Source of the DNA: Hydrotalea sp.
GTDB lineage: Bacteria > Bacteroidota > Bacteroidia > Chitinophagales > Chitinophagaceae
Direction of reading: 5' to 3'
DNA length: 40,634 nucleotides
Assembly: GCA_022402565.1 (NCBI GenBank)
Contig: JAKRSC010000007.1
Span: forward strand, 1 to 40,634
The notes under the pieces are model-generated. The model was not told the DNA's origin. It searched no databases and worked only from the letters and a program-made list of their open reading frames with translations. Below, piece by piece: positions 14,753 to 23,927 of the stretch. Position numbers and translations under genes: made by a program. The stretch's first letter is position 1; the number at the start of each line of letters is the position of its first letter.

Positions 14753-16033
14753 ATGTTTGCTATTGTAGATTGCAACAGTTTTTATTGCTCCTGCGAGCGG
14801 GTATTCGAACCAAAACTCCATAATGCACCCGTTGTAGTGTTGAGCAACAACGATGGTTGTATTATTGCGCGAACCGATGAAGTGAAAGAACTGGGTATTG
14901 CTATGGGTGCTCCCTTCTTTCAAGAGAAAAAGCGAATAGAAGAAGCAGGCGTAGCCGTATTTTCCAGCAACTACAATTTGTACGGCGATATGAGCAGAAG
15001 GGTGATGCAAATATTGCAAGATGAAGTGGGTGTGGAGCATGTTGAAGTGTACAGCGTAGATGAAGCATTCCTGCACCTGCACCACATACCGCTAAATATG
15101 CAGGAGGAATTCCTGGCATCGTTGAGGAATAAAATTGGGATGTGGACTGGCATTCAGGTTTCAATAGGAGCTGCACCCACAAAAGTGCTGTCGAAAGTGG
15201 CTAACCGACTGGCGAAGAAGCATAAAAAAGCAACCAAGTGCTTGCTGATTCTTTCTTCTCCTTCAGCCATACAAGAGGCGCTGGCTAAAACAGCGGTGGA
15301 AGATATCTGGGGAATAGGAAGACGTTACGCAGATAAGCTACACAACTGGGGCATCACAACCGCTGCGCAATTAGAAGAAATGCCCATTCCATGGGCTGGC
15401 AAACACTTAGGTGGTGTGGTGGGAGAACGATTGCTAAGGGAGTTGAAAGGTGAAGCTTGTATTCCTTTACAAGAGCCCAGAACCGATAAGCAAATGATTG
15501 CAACCACTCGCATGTTTGGTCATACCGTAACTGAGTTGAAAGACCTAGAAGAAGCCGTTGCAACTTATACTGCAAGAGCAGTAGAAAAGCTACGGCGACA
15601 GCATGCAGTAGCTGGAGGAATTTCTGTATTTGTGATTGAAAAAGCACCTCCCACAGAAGGAAAATTCAGGCATGGTCCCAGCAGAAGCAGTTTTCATTTA
15701 ATGCCCGTAGCTACTGCAGCCACCAACCTACTCATTAAACCTGCACTGAATATGGTTCGAAAATTATACAAGCCCGGGCACTCGTATAAAAAAGCAGGTG
15801 TGGTACTGAGTCATATTGTTCCTGAAACCCATGTGCAAACCAATTTATTTGGACAACCCGCAGGTAAAGAAAATAAAAAACTCATGGAGATTATTGACAA
15901 CATCAATTTTAGTCAGCGCAACGATATTCTTCAATTTGCAACCACCGGCACCAGCCGAAATTGGAAGATGCAACGCGGATATAAAAGTCGCCACTATACC
16001 ACCAGGTGGGATGAACTAAAAGAGGTAAGATAA
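14753..16033 (+). CDS. umuC: Y-family DNA polymerase UmuC (Pol V catalytic subunit)
   Basis: This 426-residue translesion polymerase carries out error-prone synthesis past DNA lesions with UmuD. Palm residues are Asp6 (IVDCNSFY) and Asp103-Glu104 (VYSVDEAF). The steric-gate region (CNSFYCSCERVF) and the helix-hairpin-helix area (DIWGIGRRYADKL) are present. ARAVEKLRRQ belongs to the little-finger domain. The C-terminal RNWKMQRGYKSRHYTTRWDE is the UmuC-specific DUF4113-type tail. A QTNLFG peptide (about residue 362) resembles a beta-clamp-binding motif. Length and domain order are those of intact UmuC. It is co-transcribed with umuD and probably with the helicase 25 bases downstream. Confidence 0.93.
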   Translation: MFAIVDCNSFYCSCERVFEPKLHNAPVVVLSNNDGCIIARTDEVKELGIAMGAPFFQEKKRIEEAGVAVFSSNYNLYGDMSRRVMQILQDEVGVEHVEVYSVDEAFLHLHHIPLNMQEEFLASLRNKIGMWTGIQVSIGAAPTKVLSKVANRLAKKHKKATKCLLILSSPSAIQEALAKTAVEDIWGIGRRYADKLHNWGITTAAQLEEMPIPWAGKHLGGVVGERLLRELKGEACIPLQEPRTDKQMIATTRMFGHTVTELKDLEEAVATYTARAVEKLRRQHAVAGGISVFVIEKAPPTEGKFRHGPSRSSFHLMPVATAATNLLIKPALNMVRKLYKPGHSYKKAGVVLSHIVPETHVQTNLFGQPAGKENKKLMEIIDNINFSQRNDILQFATTGTSRNWKMQRGYKSRHYTTRWDELKEVR

Positions 16034-16058
16034 AACAAGTTTAAAAACGTTAGGCACT

Positions 16059-17564
16059 ATGAAAAGAACAACACTCAGTGAGGAACAAATGGCTATCATT
16101 CATTGTACAGGACATGCACGTATTAATGCAGTAGCCGGTTCGGGGAAGACCAGTACATTAATAGCATACGCAGCAAAACAACCGAAAGAAAAGCGCATCT
16201 TATATGTGGCGTTTAACAGAACAGCCAAAGAGGATGCCTCAACAAGATTTGCCGCTGCCGGGTTAACACATGTTCAAACAGAAACTTTACACTCGCTTGC
16301 TTTCAAAAGTTTGGAAGTACACGAAAAATGGGAAGTACAAAACAAAGGGTACAGTGTAGATGAGTTGTCGAAAATCATTTCATTCAGGGGAAAAAAGCAA
16401 CAGGCAGAATATAAATTTTTTCTCGCCCACCATGTACAAAAGTGCCTGGAATATTTCTGTCACCATAGTTCTTCTAAAGTACAAGCAGCGGCTTATATTG
16501 AAAGTATTTCCGAACTAAACATTCAAAGAGAAGTAGCACCGCATGCGCAGTGGATAGAAAAACAAGTAACACAGGTTTTTGAAAAAATGCAGCAGGGGCA
16601 CATACCCATTACACATGATTTTTACCTCAAACAATTTCAGTTATCGCGAAAAAAATTATCTGCCCATATTCTTTTGTTAGATGAAGCACAAGATGCATCT
16701 CCAGTGATGCTGGATATGATTCAACAACAGCGAGCTACTTGCCTCTTGGTAGGTGATACGCACCAACAAATTTATAGTTGGCGACATGCAATTAATGCGC
16801 TGGAACAGGTGAACTTCCCGCTGTTTCACCTCAGCAAAAGTTATAGACTTCCTCCCCATATTGCAAAAATTGCTGCCGATACATTGGCATTAAAAAAACC
16901 AGTGTCTATTATTGGCTGTGGCAAGCATACGGCTCAAAAAACTAAGGTCATATTAGGAAGAACCAATCAAGCTTTGTTGTTGTACGCATTAGAATGGGTG
17001 CTTCAACATCCGAATAAAAAACTACAGTTAGGAGGAACCTTACAAAGTTATTTACAAAGTGAAGAAGGTGCTTCTCTATACGATGTGTGGAATGTGTTGT
17101 ATGGAAAAAAACAATACATCCAACATCCTGTTCTTCAGCAACTGCGCAATGAGGAGCAGTTAATGACATACATACAAACAACTGGTTCTACACAACTTCA
17201 AACATTGGTAACCATTGCAAAACATTATAGAAAAGAGCTACCCTTTGTACTCAAAAAACTACAACTTGCAATAGTTAAGAATGGATGTGAACAAGAATCG
17301 GATTTGTTTTTATCGAGTGTGCACAGAGCAAAGGGAATGGAATTTGACGTGGTTGAACTGCTCCCCGATTTTATGCCACCCGAAAAATGGATACAAGCAT
17401 GGCACAGCAAGCAATCGAGGTACGACCGTATTCGATTAGAAGAAGAGTTAAATCTCTTATATGTTGCTATTACCAGAGCAAAAAGCCAGTTGATCATTCC
17501 AGACATTTTGCAAGTACAGCCGGTTAAGGATCAGGAACGATATCATTCAAGTTTTGCATGGTGA
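16059..17564 (+). CDS. Short UvrD/FBH1-like superfamily 1 helicase
   Basis: This 501-residue ATP-dependent DNA helicase is shorter than UvrD/PcrA (about 720). Walker A is NAVAGSGKTST (23-33), and motif Ia is in YVAFNRTAKEDA. Walker B is LLLDEAQDASP, motif III is GDTHQQIYSWRHA, motif V is VHRAKGMEFD and motif VI is LLYVAITRAKSQL. The AFNRTA and TLHSLAF details resemble FBH1-type helicases, which in eukaryotes strip RAD51 from DNA; the full UvrD 1B/2B insertions look reduced. Its place behind umuDC suggests a role at stalled forks or in clearing RecA filaments during damage tolerance, which is inference. It ends one base from the convergent efflux gene. Confidence 0.82.
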   Translation: MKRTTLSEEQMAIIHCTGHARINAVAGSGKTSTLIAYAAKQPKEKRILYVAFNRTAKEDASTRFAAAGLTHVQTETLHSLAFKSLEVHEKWEVQNKGYSVDELSKIISFRGKKQQAEYKFFLAHHVQKCLEYFCHHSSSKVQAAAYIESISELNIQREVAPHAQWIEKQVTQVFEKMQQGHIPITHDFYLKQFQLSRKKLSAHILLLDEAQDASPVMLDMIQQQRATCLLVGDTHQQIYSWRHAINALEQVNFPLFHLSKSYRLPPHIAKIAADTLALKKPVSIIGCGKHTAQKTKVILGRTNQALLLYALEWVLQHPNKKLQLGGTLQSYLQSEEGASLYDVWNVLYGKKQYIQHPVLQQLRNEEQLMTYIQTTGSTQLQTLVTIAKHYRKELPFVLKKLQLAIVKNGCEQESDLFLSSVHRAKGMEFDVVELLPDFMPPEKWIQAWHSKQSRYDRIRLEEELNLLYVAITRAKSQLIIPDILQVQPVKDQERYHSSFAW

Positions 17565-17565
17565 A

Positions 17566-18972
17566 CTACTGCCATCCACCTCCCAACGAACGATACAATT
17601 GCACCAATGCATTCAATCGAAGTTGATAGGTGAGTGATTCTGCTAATTCAGCATCGAACAAATAGTTTTCCTGAATGAGGACTTCATAATAAGAAGAGTA
17701 TCCGTAATCGTATTTAGCTCTTGTAAGTTCGAGTGCTTTACGTGCCGCCTTAGTTTGTGCAGATCGAATAGCATATTCTTCTTGCAATGTTCTGTATTGT
17801 GCGAGCGCATTATCTACTTCTCCTAAAGCGCGCAGCCAGGTTTGCTCCCAAGAATAAGCAAGTTGTTTGGTACGCAGTTCTTCCACCCGAACCCTTCTTC
17901 TTAATTGACCAAATTGAAAGATGGGACCCAGCAATCCGGCAAATCCATTGGCTACTCTTCCATCACTGCTTACCAATGAAGAAAGTTGCGGACTTGCAAA
18001 TCCTAATACACCGGTTAAACTAAGTTGAGGATATAAATTAGCTTTAGCGATTTGAATATTATAAAATTGGCCTTCTAATAGTTGCGTAGCTTCTCGGATA
18101 TCAGGCCTTCTTGTAAGCAATTGAGAAGGCAATCCAACAGGAATATCAGGTGTAGTCATTTGATCAAACAACGACTTTCCTCTTGGCAAAGGACCTGGAC
18201 CTTGTCCCATCAGCGTGCGAATAGCATTCTGTACAACAATAATTTGACGTTCAAATGCAGGAATAGCAGCTGCAGCCAATGCTTCTTGTTGTTCTGCTTG
18301 TAAGAGGTCTACTTCAGCAATATAACCTTTGTTAAATCGCTCACGAATGATTTTAGTGCTTTCACTTCTCAATTGCTTTGTTTGCATAGCAATCGCCAAA
18401 CGATTATCTAAGTCGCGCAGCAAAAAATATTGTGCTGCAACTTCTGCAACCAAACTAACCATCAACGCATTTCTACTTTCAATATCAGCAGCAAATCGGC
18501 GTAGAGCTGCTTCGTTGCTCGATCTAATTCTTCCCCATACATCCAACTCCCATTGAACTGAACCAAAAGTCCTTAAAGCGCCACCTTCCACACCTGCACC
18601 AATTTTTCGTGCTTCTATGCCAGCAGTTCCACCACCTGCCTGAACCTGGTAACCAAATGCAGGATACAAATTCGCACGAACGATTCCTGCAAGCTCTCTG
18701 CTTTCTTCAATTCTATAACCCGCTGCAATGAGGTTTCGATTACTATCGAGAGCCGCTTTTACGAATCTTAACAATACGGTATCTTGATAAAGTTCGAACC
18801 ACGATAATAATTTAGATGTATCGGCTGAAGAAGTTTGTTGTGCATAAGCAGCAGGTTGTTCCACTTGTGGAGCATCAGGAGCTGGTCGAAGTGCAACACA
18901 CCCCACCATAGAACTCAAAGTAACTGCTACAATGAGAACAAAAGAAAGTCTATGTTTAGTGATGTGCTTCAT
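17566..18972 (-). CDS. RND efflux outer-membrane lipoprotein (NodT/OprM type)
   Basis: This 468-residue TolC-superfamily channel is of the NodT/OprM lipoprotein type. Its signal peptide ends in a lipobox (SMVGC, Cys25). Two repeated halves carry the usual long helices and strands: WELDVWGRIRSSNEAALRRF in the first half; VGLPSQLLTRRPDIREA, then IAKANLYPQLSLTGVLGF in the second; and YDYGYSSYYEVLIQEN near the end. It forms the trimeric outer-membrane exit duct of the pump encoded just upstream on this strand. It overlaps the RND gene by 17 bases. The pump substrate cannot be told from sequence. Confidence 0.92.
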   Translation of the reverse strand: MKHITKHRLSFVLIVAVTLSSMVGCVALRPAPDAPQVEQPAAYAQQTSSADTSKLLSWFELYQDTVLLRFVKAALDSNRNLIAAGYRIEESRELAGIVRANLYPAFGYQVQAGGGTAGIEARKIGAGVEGGALRTFGSVQWELDVWGRIRSSNEAALRRFAADIESRNALMVSLVAEVAAQYFLLRDLDNRLAIAMQTKQLRSESTKIIRERFNKGYIAEVDLLQAEQQEALAAAAIPAFERQIIVVQNAIRTLMGQGPGPLPRGKSLFDQMTTPDIPVGLPSQLLTRRPDIREATQLLEGQFYNIQIAKANLYPQLSLTGVLGFASPQLSSLVSSDGRVANGFAGLLGPIFQFGQLRRRVRVEELRTKQLAYSWEQTWLRALGEVDNALAQYRTLQEEYAIRSAQTKAARKALELTRAKYDYGYSSYYEVLIQENYLFDAELAESLTYQLRLNALVQLYRSLGGGWQ

Positions 18973-21900
18973 GAGATGAATCTGATTGGTTTGAAGGATT
19001 TTTTACTGATTGAGCTAGTTTTTTCTTATTGCCTTCTATCATTACAAAAAAGGCAGGTATTAAAATGACCCCAATAATGGTAGCTACCAACATACCACTG
19101 AATACAGTTGTACCCATTACCTTTCTGGCTTCAGCACCCGCACCAGAGGCCAACATCAAAGGAACAACACCAAGTATAAAGGCAAATGATGTCATAAGAA
19201 TAGGCCTAAAGCGAAGTCGCGCAGCTTCTATTGCCGCTTCTAAGGCACTTTTACCATTGGTTTCCATTTCTAGTTTAGCAAACTCAACAATCAAGATGGC
19301 ATTTTTCGCATTCAATCCAATGAGCATCACCAATCCAATTTGCGCAAACACATTGTTGACATAGGATGCAGCAAACATACCACCTACAAACAAGCCAAAC
19401 AATGCACCCATCACAGCCCAAGGTGTTCCCAATAAAACACTGAATGGCAATTTCCAGCTTTCATATTGTGCTGCAAGAATTAAGAATACAAATAAAAGCG
19501 CCATTCCAAAAACAGATGCACCCTTACCAGCACTTTCTCTTTCTTGATAGCTCACGTTACTCCACTGATAACCCATAGTTGGCGGGAGAACTTCTTTAGC
19601 AACCTCTTCTAAAGCATCTAAAGCTTGACTGCTACTAAAGCCTGGTGCAGGTTGTCCAGTAATTTCAGCAGCCCTATAAATATTAAAATGATTGGTATAA
19701 AGAGGGCCGGTAGTATCCTTAACAGTAACAAGTGTAGCTAACGAAATCATATTTCCTTTCCCATCTCTAACAAACACTTGACTAAGATCATCGGGTGTCA
19801 TTCTATATCCTTCATCGCCTTGAACATACACACGATATTGTCGACCAAATCGATTAAAATTATTTACAAAAGATCCGCCCATGATGGTGCTTATCGTACT
19901 ATTCACTTCACTCAAACGAACACCCAACTTTTCTACTTTATCCTGATCCACTTCAATACTTTTTTGAGGAACATTAGATCTATAAAGTGTATACACATTA
20001 CCTATTTCCGGACGCTCTTTTGCGGCGGCAATAAATCGCTGTGCTTGTTCAGCAAGGTATTGTGGACTTTGACCACCTCTGTCTTGTAACATCATTGTAA
20101 AGCCACTTCCATTTCCCAATCCAACAATAGGCGGCGGACCAAATGCAACAACAGTAGCTTCTGTAATAACTCCAACAGTTGCTGCATTCATTGTTTGTAT
20201 AATTTCCGCAGCGGTTTTTGTTCGTTCATTCCAATGTTTTAAACTTACAAAAACAGTTGCAGCATTGGTACTGCTGGTTCCACTCATCACATTAAATCCA
20301 TTGATTAATGTATACGTAGCAACTTCATCTACCTTACTCAAAATTTCTGCTACTTTATTAGAAACAGAGGCAGTTCGCTCAAGAGAGGCAGCATCGGGAA
20401 GAATGACACCCATCATAAAATATCCTTCATCTTCTTCAGGAACAAAACCTCCGGGAACTTTTTTCGCCAAGACAACTGTAGCACCTACAATTATAATGAG
20501 TACTAAAACAGCAGCAATTACTTTACGTGCAAAGAATCCGGCAACACCTAAATAAGCCCTGGTAAATGCATCGAATCCTCTATTAAATGCTCCAAAAAAA
20601 CGATCAAGTAAGCCCTTTTTCTCAGAAGCAGGCTTCAACAACATAGCTGCCAAAGCTGGGCTTAATGTGAGTGCATTGATTGCAGAAAACGCAACGGAAA
20701 CAGCAATGGTGATAGCAAATTGCTGATAGAGTCGGCCTGTAATTCCACCACTCATTGCAACTGGAATAAAAACAGCACATAAAATAACAGCAATTGCAAT
20801 AACTGGCCCGCCCACTTCTTTCATAGCCTTCTTCGTAGCTTCTTTCGGATTCAATCCATGTTCAATATGATGCATCACTGCTTCTACTACTACAATGGCA
20901 TCGTCGACCACCAATCCAATTGCCAGAACCATACCCAATAAAGAAAGTGTATTCACAGAAAAACCAAGCAAAGGGAAAACCATGATAGTACCAATCAATG
21001 AAACCGGCACTGTAAGCAAAGGAATTAATGTAGCTCTCCAATCTTGCAAGAAGATAAACACCACCAAAATCACCAGCACAACAGCTTCAAAGAGCGTATG
21101 TATAATTTCTTCAATTCCTACTGTAATAGCATCGGTGGTGTCTAATGAAATTTTGTAATCGAGTCCTTCTGGAAACGCTTTTTTAAGCTCTTCAATTTTT
21201 GCTTTTACACCATTGGCAACATCCAAACCATTAGAACCAGGAATTTGGTAAATAGCAATAGCTGAGCTAGGTTTTCCCTCCACACTACTACTTAAATTAT
21301 AATATTGAACACCTAATTCAACCCTGGCTACATCTTTCAAACGAACCTGTGCACCATTCGGATTTGACTTGAGTAAAATATTTCCAAACTGTTCTTCAGA
21401 TACCAATCTTTGTTGCAGCAATGCTGTATAAGTGAACTGATTCCCTGACTTAGCAGGCTCGTCACCAAATGCACCACCCGGAACAATATTATTTTGTTCT
21501 CTTACCGCTTGTATCACATCATTAGCAGTTAGTTTAAGGGCAGTCATTCTATCAGGTTTCAACCAAACTCGCATTGCATATTCAGCACCTCCCATAACTG
21601 TTACATCACCCACGCCATTCAATCGCCTTAGCTCATCAATTAGATTTAAGTAAGCATAGTTGTTTACAAAACTTGCATCATATGTATTATTAGGAGAATA
21701 AATAGATACCATTATTAATGGAAAAGTGAGCGACTTCTTCACATTTACTCCTAATTCCTTCACTGCAGGAGGTAGAAAAGGATTGGCAGTTGACACTTTA
21801 TTCTGTGTCAACATATTTGCCTTATCCAAATCGGTTCCTACTTCAAAAGAAACCTGTAAAACAGTTGTACCATTGTTGGTATTCACACTTTTCATGTACA

Positions 21901-22126
21901 GCATGTTTTCTACGCCATTCACTTGTTGTTCAATAGGCGTAGCAACAGCATCTTCCATATTCACAGCATTGGCACCACCATAAGATGCAGCAACTTGAAC
22001 CATGGGCGGGGTGATATCTGGATACTTAGCAACAGGTACTCCTTGCAAGGCAAGTATTCCTAGAATAACTATCAGTATAGAAAGTACGATAGCGAATATG
22101 GGGCGACGAATAAAAAATTCACTCAT
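18956..22126 (-). CDS. RND multidrug efflux transporter, HAE1 family
   Basis: This 1056-residue AcrB/MexB-type inner-membrane proton antiporter exports hydrophobic compounds through the periplasmic adaptor and outer-membrane channel encoded alongside. The start FFIRRPIFAIVLSILIVILG is the family hallmark. The proton-relay Asp pair lies in GLVVDDAIVVVEAV in TM4, and the Lys in GLNAKNAILIVEFAK in TM10. Twelve membrane helices and two large periplasmic loops can be traced, and length and order are complete. The gene lies between the adaptor (39 bases upstream) and the OM lipoprotein. No local regulator is found, so control must come from elsewhere. Confidence 0.95.
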   Translation of the reverse strand: MSEFFIRRPIFAIVLSILIVILGILALQGVPVAKYPDITPPMVQVAASYGGANAVNMEDAVATPIEQQVNGVENMLYMKSVNTNNGTTVLQVSFEVGTDLDKANMLTQNKVSTANPFLPPAVKELGVNVKKSLTFPLIMVSIYSPNNTYDASFVNNYAYLNLIDELRRLNGVGDVTVMGGAEYAMRVWLKPDRMTALKLTANDVIQAVREQNNIVPGGAFGDEPAKSGNQFTYTALLQQRLVSEEQFGNILLKSNPNGAQVRLKDVARVELGVQYYNLSSSVEGKPSSAIAIYQIPGSNGLDVANGVKAKIEELKKAFPEGLDYKISLDTTDAITVGIEEIIHTLFEAVVLVILVVFIFLQDWRATLIPLLTVPVSLIGTIMVFPLLGFSVNTLSLLGMVLAIGLVVDDAIVVVEAVMHHIEHGLNPKEATKKAMKEVGGPVIAIAVILCAVFIPVAMSGGITGRLYQQFAITIAVSVAFSAINALTLSPALAAMLLKPASEKKGLLDRFFGAFNRGFDAFTRAYLGVAGFFARKVIAAVLVLIIIVGATVVLAKKVPGGFVPEEDEGYFMMGVILPDAASLERTASVSNKVAEILSKVDEVATYTLINGFNVMSGTSSTNAATVFVSLKHWNERTKTAAEIIQTMNAATVGVITEATVVAFGPPPIVGLGNGSGFTMMLQDRGGQSPQYLAEQAQRFIAAAKERPEIGNVYTLYRSNVPQKSIEVDQDKVEKLGVRLSEVNSTISTIMGGSFVNNFNRFGRQYRVYVQGDEGYRMTPDDLSQVFVRDGKGNMISLATLVTVKDTTGPLYTNHFNIYRAAEITGQPAPGFSSSQALDALEEVAKEVLPPTMGYQWSNVSYQERESAGKGASVFGMALLFVFLILAAQYESWKLPFSVLLGTPWAVMGALFGLFVGGMFAASYVNNVFAQIGLVMLIGLNAKNAILIVEFAKLEMETNGKSALEAAIEAARLRFRPILMTSFAFILGVVPLMLASGAGAEARKVMGTTVFSGMLVATIIGVILIPAFFVMIEGNKKKLAQSVKNPSNQSDSSHEAHH

Positions 22127-22165
22127 TGTAAAAAATTGAGGTAATGCTTAATTAAATGAAGCCTG

Positions 22166-23326
22166 TTATTGCCCCATTTGCTGATCATAATTCCAATCTA
22201 TTGCTTTGGGTTTTATAATGGAGTTTGGCCGAACTGCCATGCTCCCTAATACTGCAACCCTTTCACCCGCCTTCAATCCACTTTGAATAACCCAATTATT
22301 ACCAACTCTTTTAGATGCCTGAACTATTCTTGGAACAATCTTACTACTATCATTTACAACAAACACTTGATACAAACTTTGTAATTGATTCACTGCCTGC
22401 TGAGGCACAATAACCGCTTTGGGTAGTACAGAAGTTTGTAATCGAATTTTTACATATTGTCCTGGACGAATCAATTGCTGTTCATTCGTAAAGATGGCTT
22501 GTAATAACATACTTCCTGTACTAGCATCTATTTCTCTGTTTGCAATATCAATATAGCCTTTCTCTTCATAGTTAGTGCCATCACTCAAAATAAGCTGAAC
22601 CGGAATTTTTCCAGTGCCTTTTCCGTATACAGAATCCGACTTCATTTGAAGTCTTGTAAATGCTAAAAACTCTTTTTCGGAAACTGAAAAACGAACCCTC
22701 ACTGTACCCAAACTAGAAACAGTATTTAAACTGCCAGCTGATTTACCCACATAGTCGCCCACCCCTACTTTTCCAATACCAATAATACCCGAAACAGGTG
22801 ATTTGATTTTTGTATAACTCAATTCAATTTGAGCAGTACTCAACTGGGCTCTTGCAATATCCAGTTCAGACTTAGCAGCTTTAACCATAGCAGATGCCGC
22901 ATCCAACTCCCGCTTACTCAAAGCATTCATTTCGGCCAACGGCTTCACCCTTGCGTAGTCAGATTCTACTTTTGACAACTGAGTTTCGGCTTGCGCTACC
23001 CTTGCTGATGCAGCTTCAATTTTTGTTTTGATGGGGAGGTCATCAATTGTATATAAGACTTCATCTTGTTGTACTTTAGTTCCTTCTTTAAAAAATTTAC
23101 CTGTAACCCAACCATCTACTCTGCTATATACATCAACATCTTTTTCTCCATAGGTTTGACCAACATATTCAGAGAACAGTGGTATATCACGTACATCTGC
23201 AGCTACCACGTTTACTTCAGGAACAAACTGTTGAGAAGTGTTTTCTTTTGGTGATTCTTTGCAGGAGAAAAAATGAATAAGCAGAATTGCAAGAAGGCTG
23301 TTCCTTTTTATTAGCTTGCTTCGCAT
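22166..23326 (-). CDS. RND efflux periplasmic adaptor (membrane fusion) lipoprotein
   Basis: This 386-residue HlyD/AcrA-like adaptor begins with a lipoprotein signal (HFFSC, Cys22). A lipoyl half follows (VTGKFFKEGTKVQQDEVLYT), then a coiled-coil hairpin with SARVAQAETQLSKVESDYAR. The second lipoyl half is KSPVSGIIGIGKVGVGDYV, followed by a beta-barrel and a membrane-proximal domain ending in GERVAVLGS. It bridges the RND pump and outer-membrane channel in the periplasm. As first gene of the three-gene operon it would carry the promoter; none of the Bacteroidota consensus kind stands out in the 109 bases before it. Confidence 0.93.
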   Translation of the reverse strand: MRSKLIKRNSLLAILLIHFFSCKESPKENTSQQFVPEVNVVAADVRDIPLFSEYVGQTYGEKDVDVYSRVDGWVTGKFFKEGTKVQQDEVLYTIDDLPIKTKIEAASARVAQAETQLSKVESDYARVKPLAEMNALSKRELDAASAMVKAAKSELDIARAQLSTAQIELSYTKIKSPVSGIIGIGKVGVGDYVGKSAGSLNTVSSLGTVRVRFSVSEKEFLAFTRLQMKSDSVYGKGTGKIPVQLILSDGTNYEEKGYIDIANREIDASTGSMLLQAIFTNEQQLIRPGQYVKIRLQTSVLPKAVIVPQQAVNQLQSLYQVFVVNDSSKIVPRIVQASKRVGNNWVIQSGLKAGERVAVLGSMAVRPNSIIKPKAIDWNYDQQMGQ

Positions 23327-23435
23327 GTTAGTTAGGTTATAAATTAAAAATATTTTAGTTGAAAAGGATTATCTCGAAATTACAATTTTAAGCAGATATA
23401 AAGTATTCGAATTTTTATGACTTTATATAAAGAAA

Positions 23436-23927
23436 CTATTTTAAAATTTCCACAGATAAAACACTACCATCTTCACTACTGGTTTCAATTACACATATTT
23501 TATTATTTCTAGCCATAACGATATCTTCTTCATTTGCTTTAAAAAAAAGGGCTTGTTCCTGAGCGGTAACAGTTGGAAGTGAAATTTCAGTATTCTTCCT
23601 CATTCGCTTCCATTTACCCAAATTGGAGACTAATCGAACAGTAATGTATATTATCAAACCCAGAAGAATGATAAGATAAATTCTAAGATCTGCATAGAAA
23701 TCTGCTAAAACCACTTTTTGCTGCTTACTTAACTTAGTTAATTCGTTAATGATATACAATTCTTCTATGTATAAAAATGCCCTATAAAAAGCAAAGCAAT
23801 AAAAAGCCCACATTACCATAGTCAATATAATATCCCTTAAAACCATTAACCTCGGGAGTTTGGCTTTTTGAATAATATATTGCTCTAATGAGCGATTTAC
23901 TTCAAACCCCTGTCTGGGCTGGTCCAT
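23436..23927 (-). CDS. pgaD: PgaD-like poly-GlcNAc synthase subunit
   Basis: This 163-residue inner-membrane protein has two hydrophobic helices (about residues 28-52 and 78-100) with a short periplasmic loop, and a soluble C-terminal tail. This is the layout of PgaD, the small partner that with PgaC forms the poly-beta-1,6-N-acetylglucosamine synthase and in E. coli mediates control by cyclic di-GMP. The sequence is poorly conserved in this family, so the call rests on topology, a PRLMVLRDIILTMVMW opening like that of PgaD, and position. It overlaps pgaC by 31 bases at the end of a pgaABCD-order operon. Confidence 0.72.
   Translation of the reverse strand: MDQPRQGFEVNRSLEQYIIQKAKLPRLMVLRDIILTMVMWAFYCFAFYRAFLYIEELYIINELTKLSKQQKVVLADFYADLRIYLIILLGLIIYITVRLVSNLGKWKRMRKNTEISLPTVTAQEQALFFKANEEDIVMARNNKICVIETSSEDGSVLSVEILK

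Noticed and set aside
18329-21983. Many plus-strand frames across the RND operon
   Set aside because: The minus-strand RND, adaptor and channel proteins are complete and leave no room for antisense genes with independent support.
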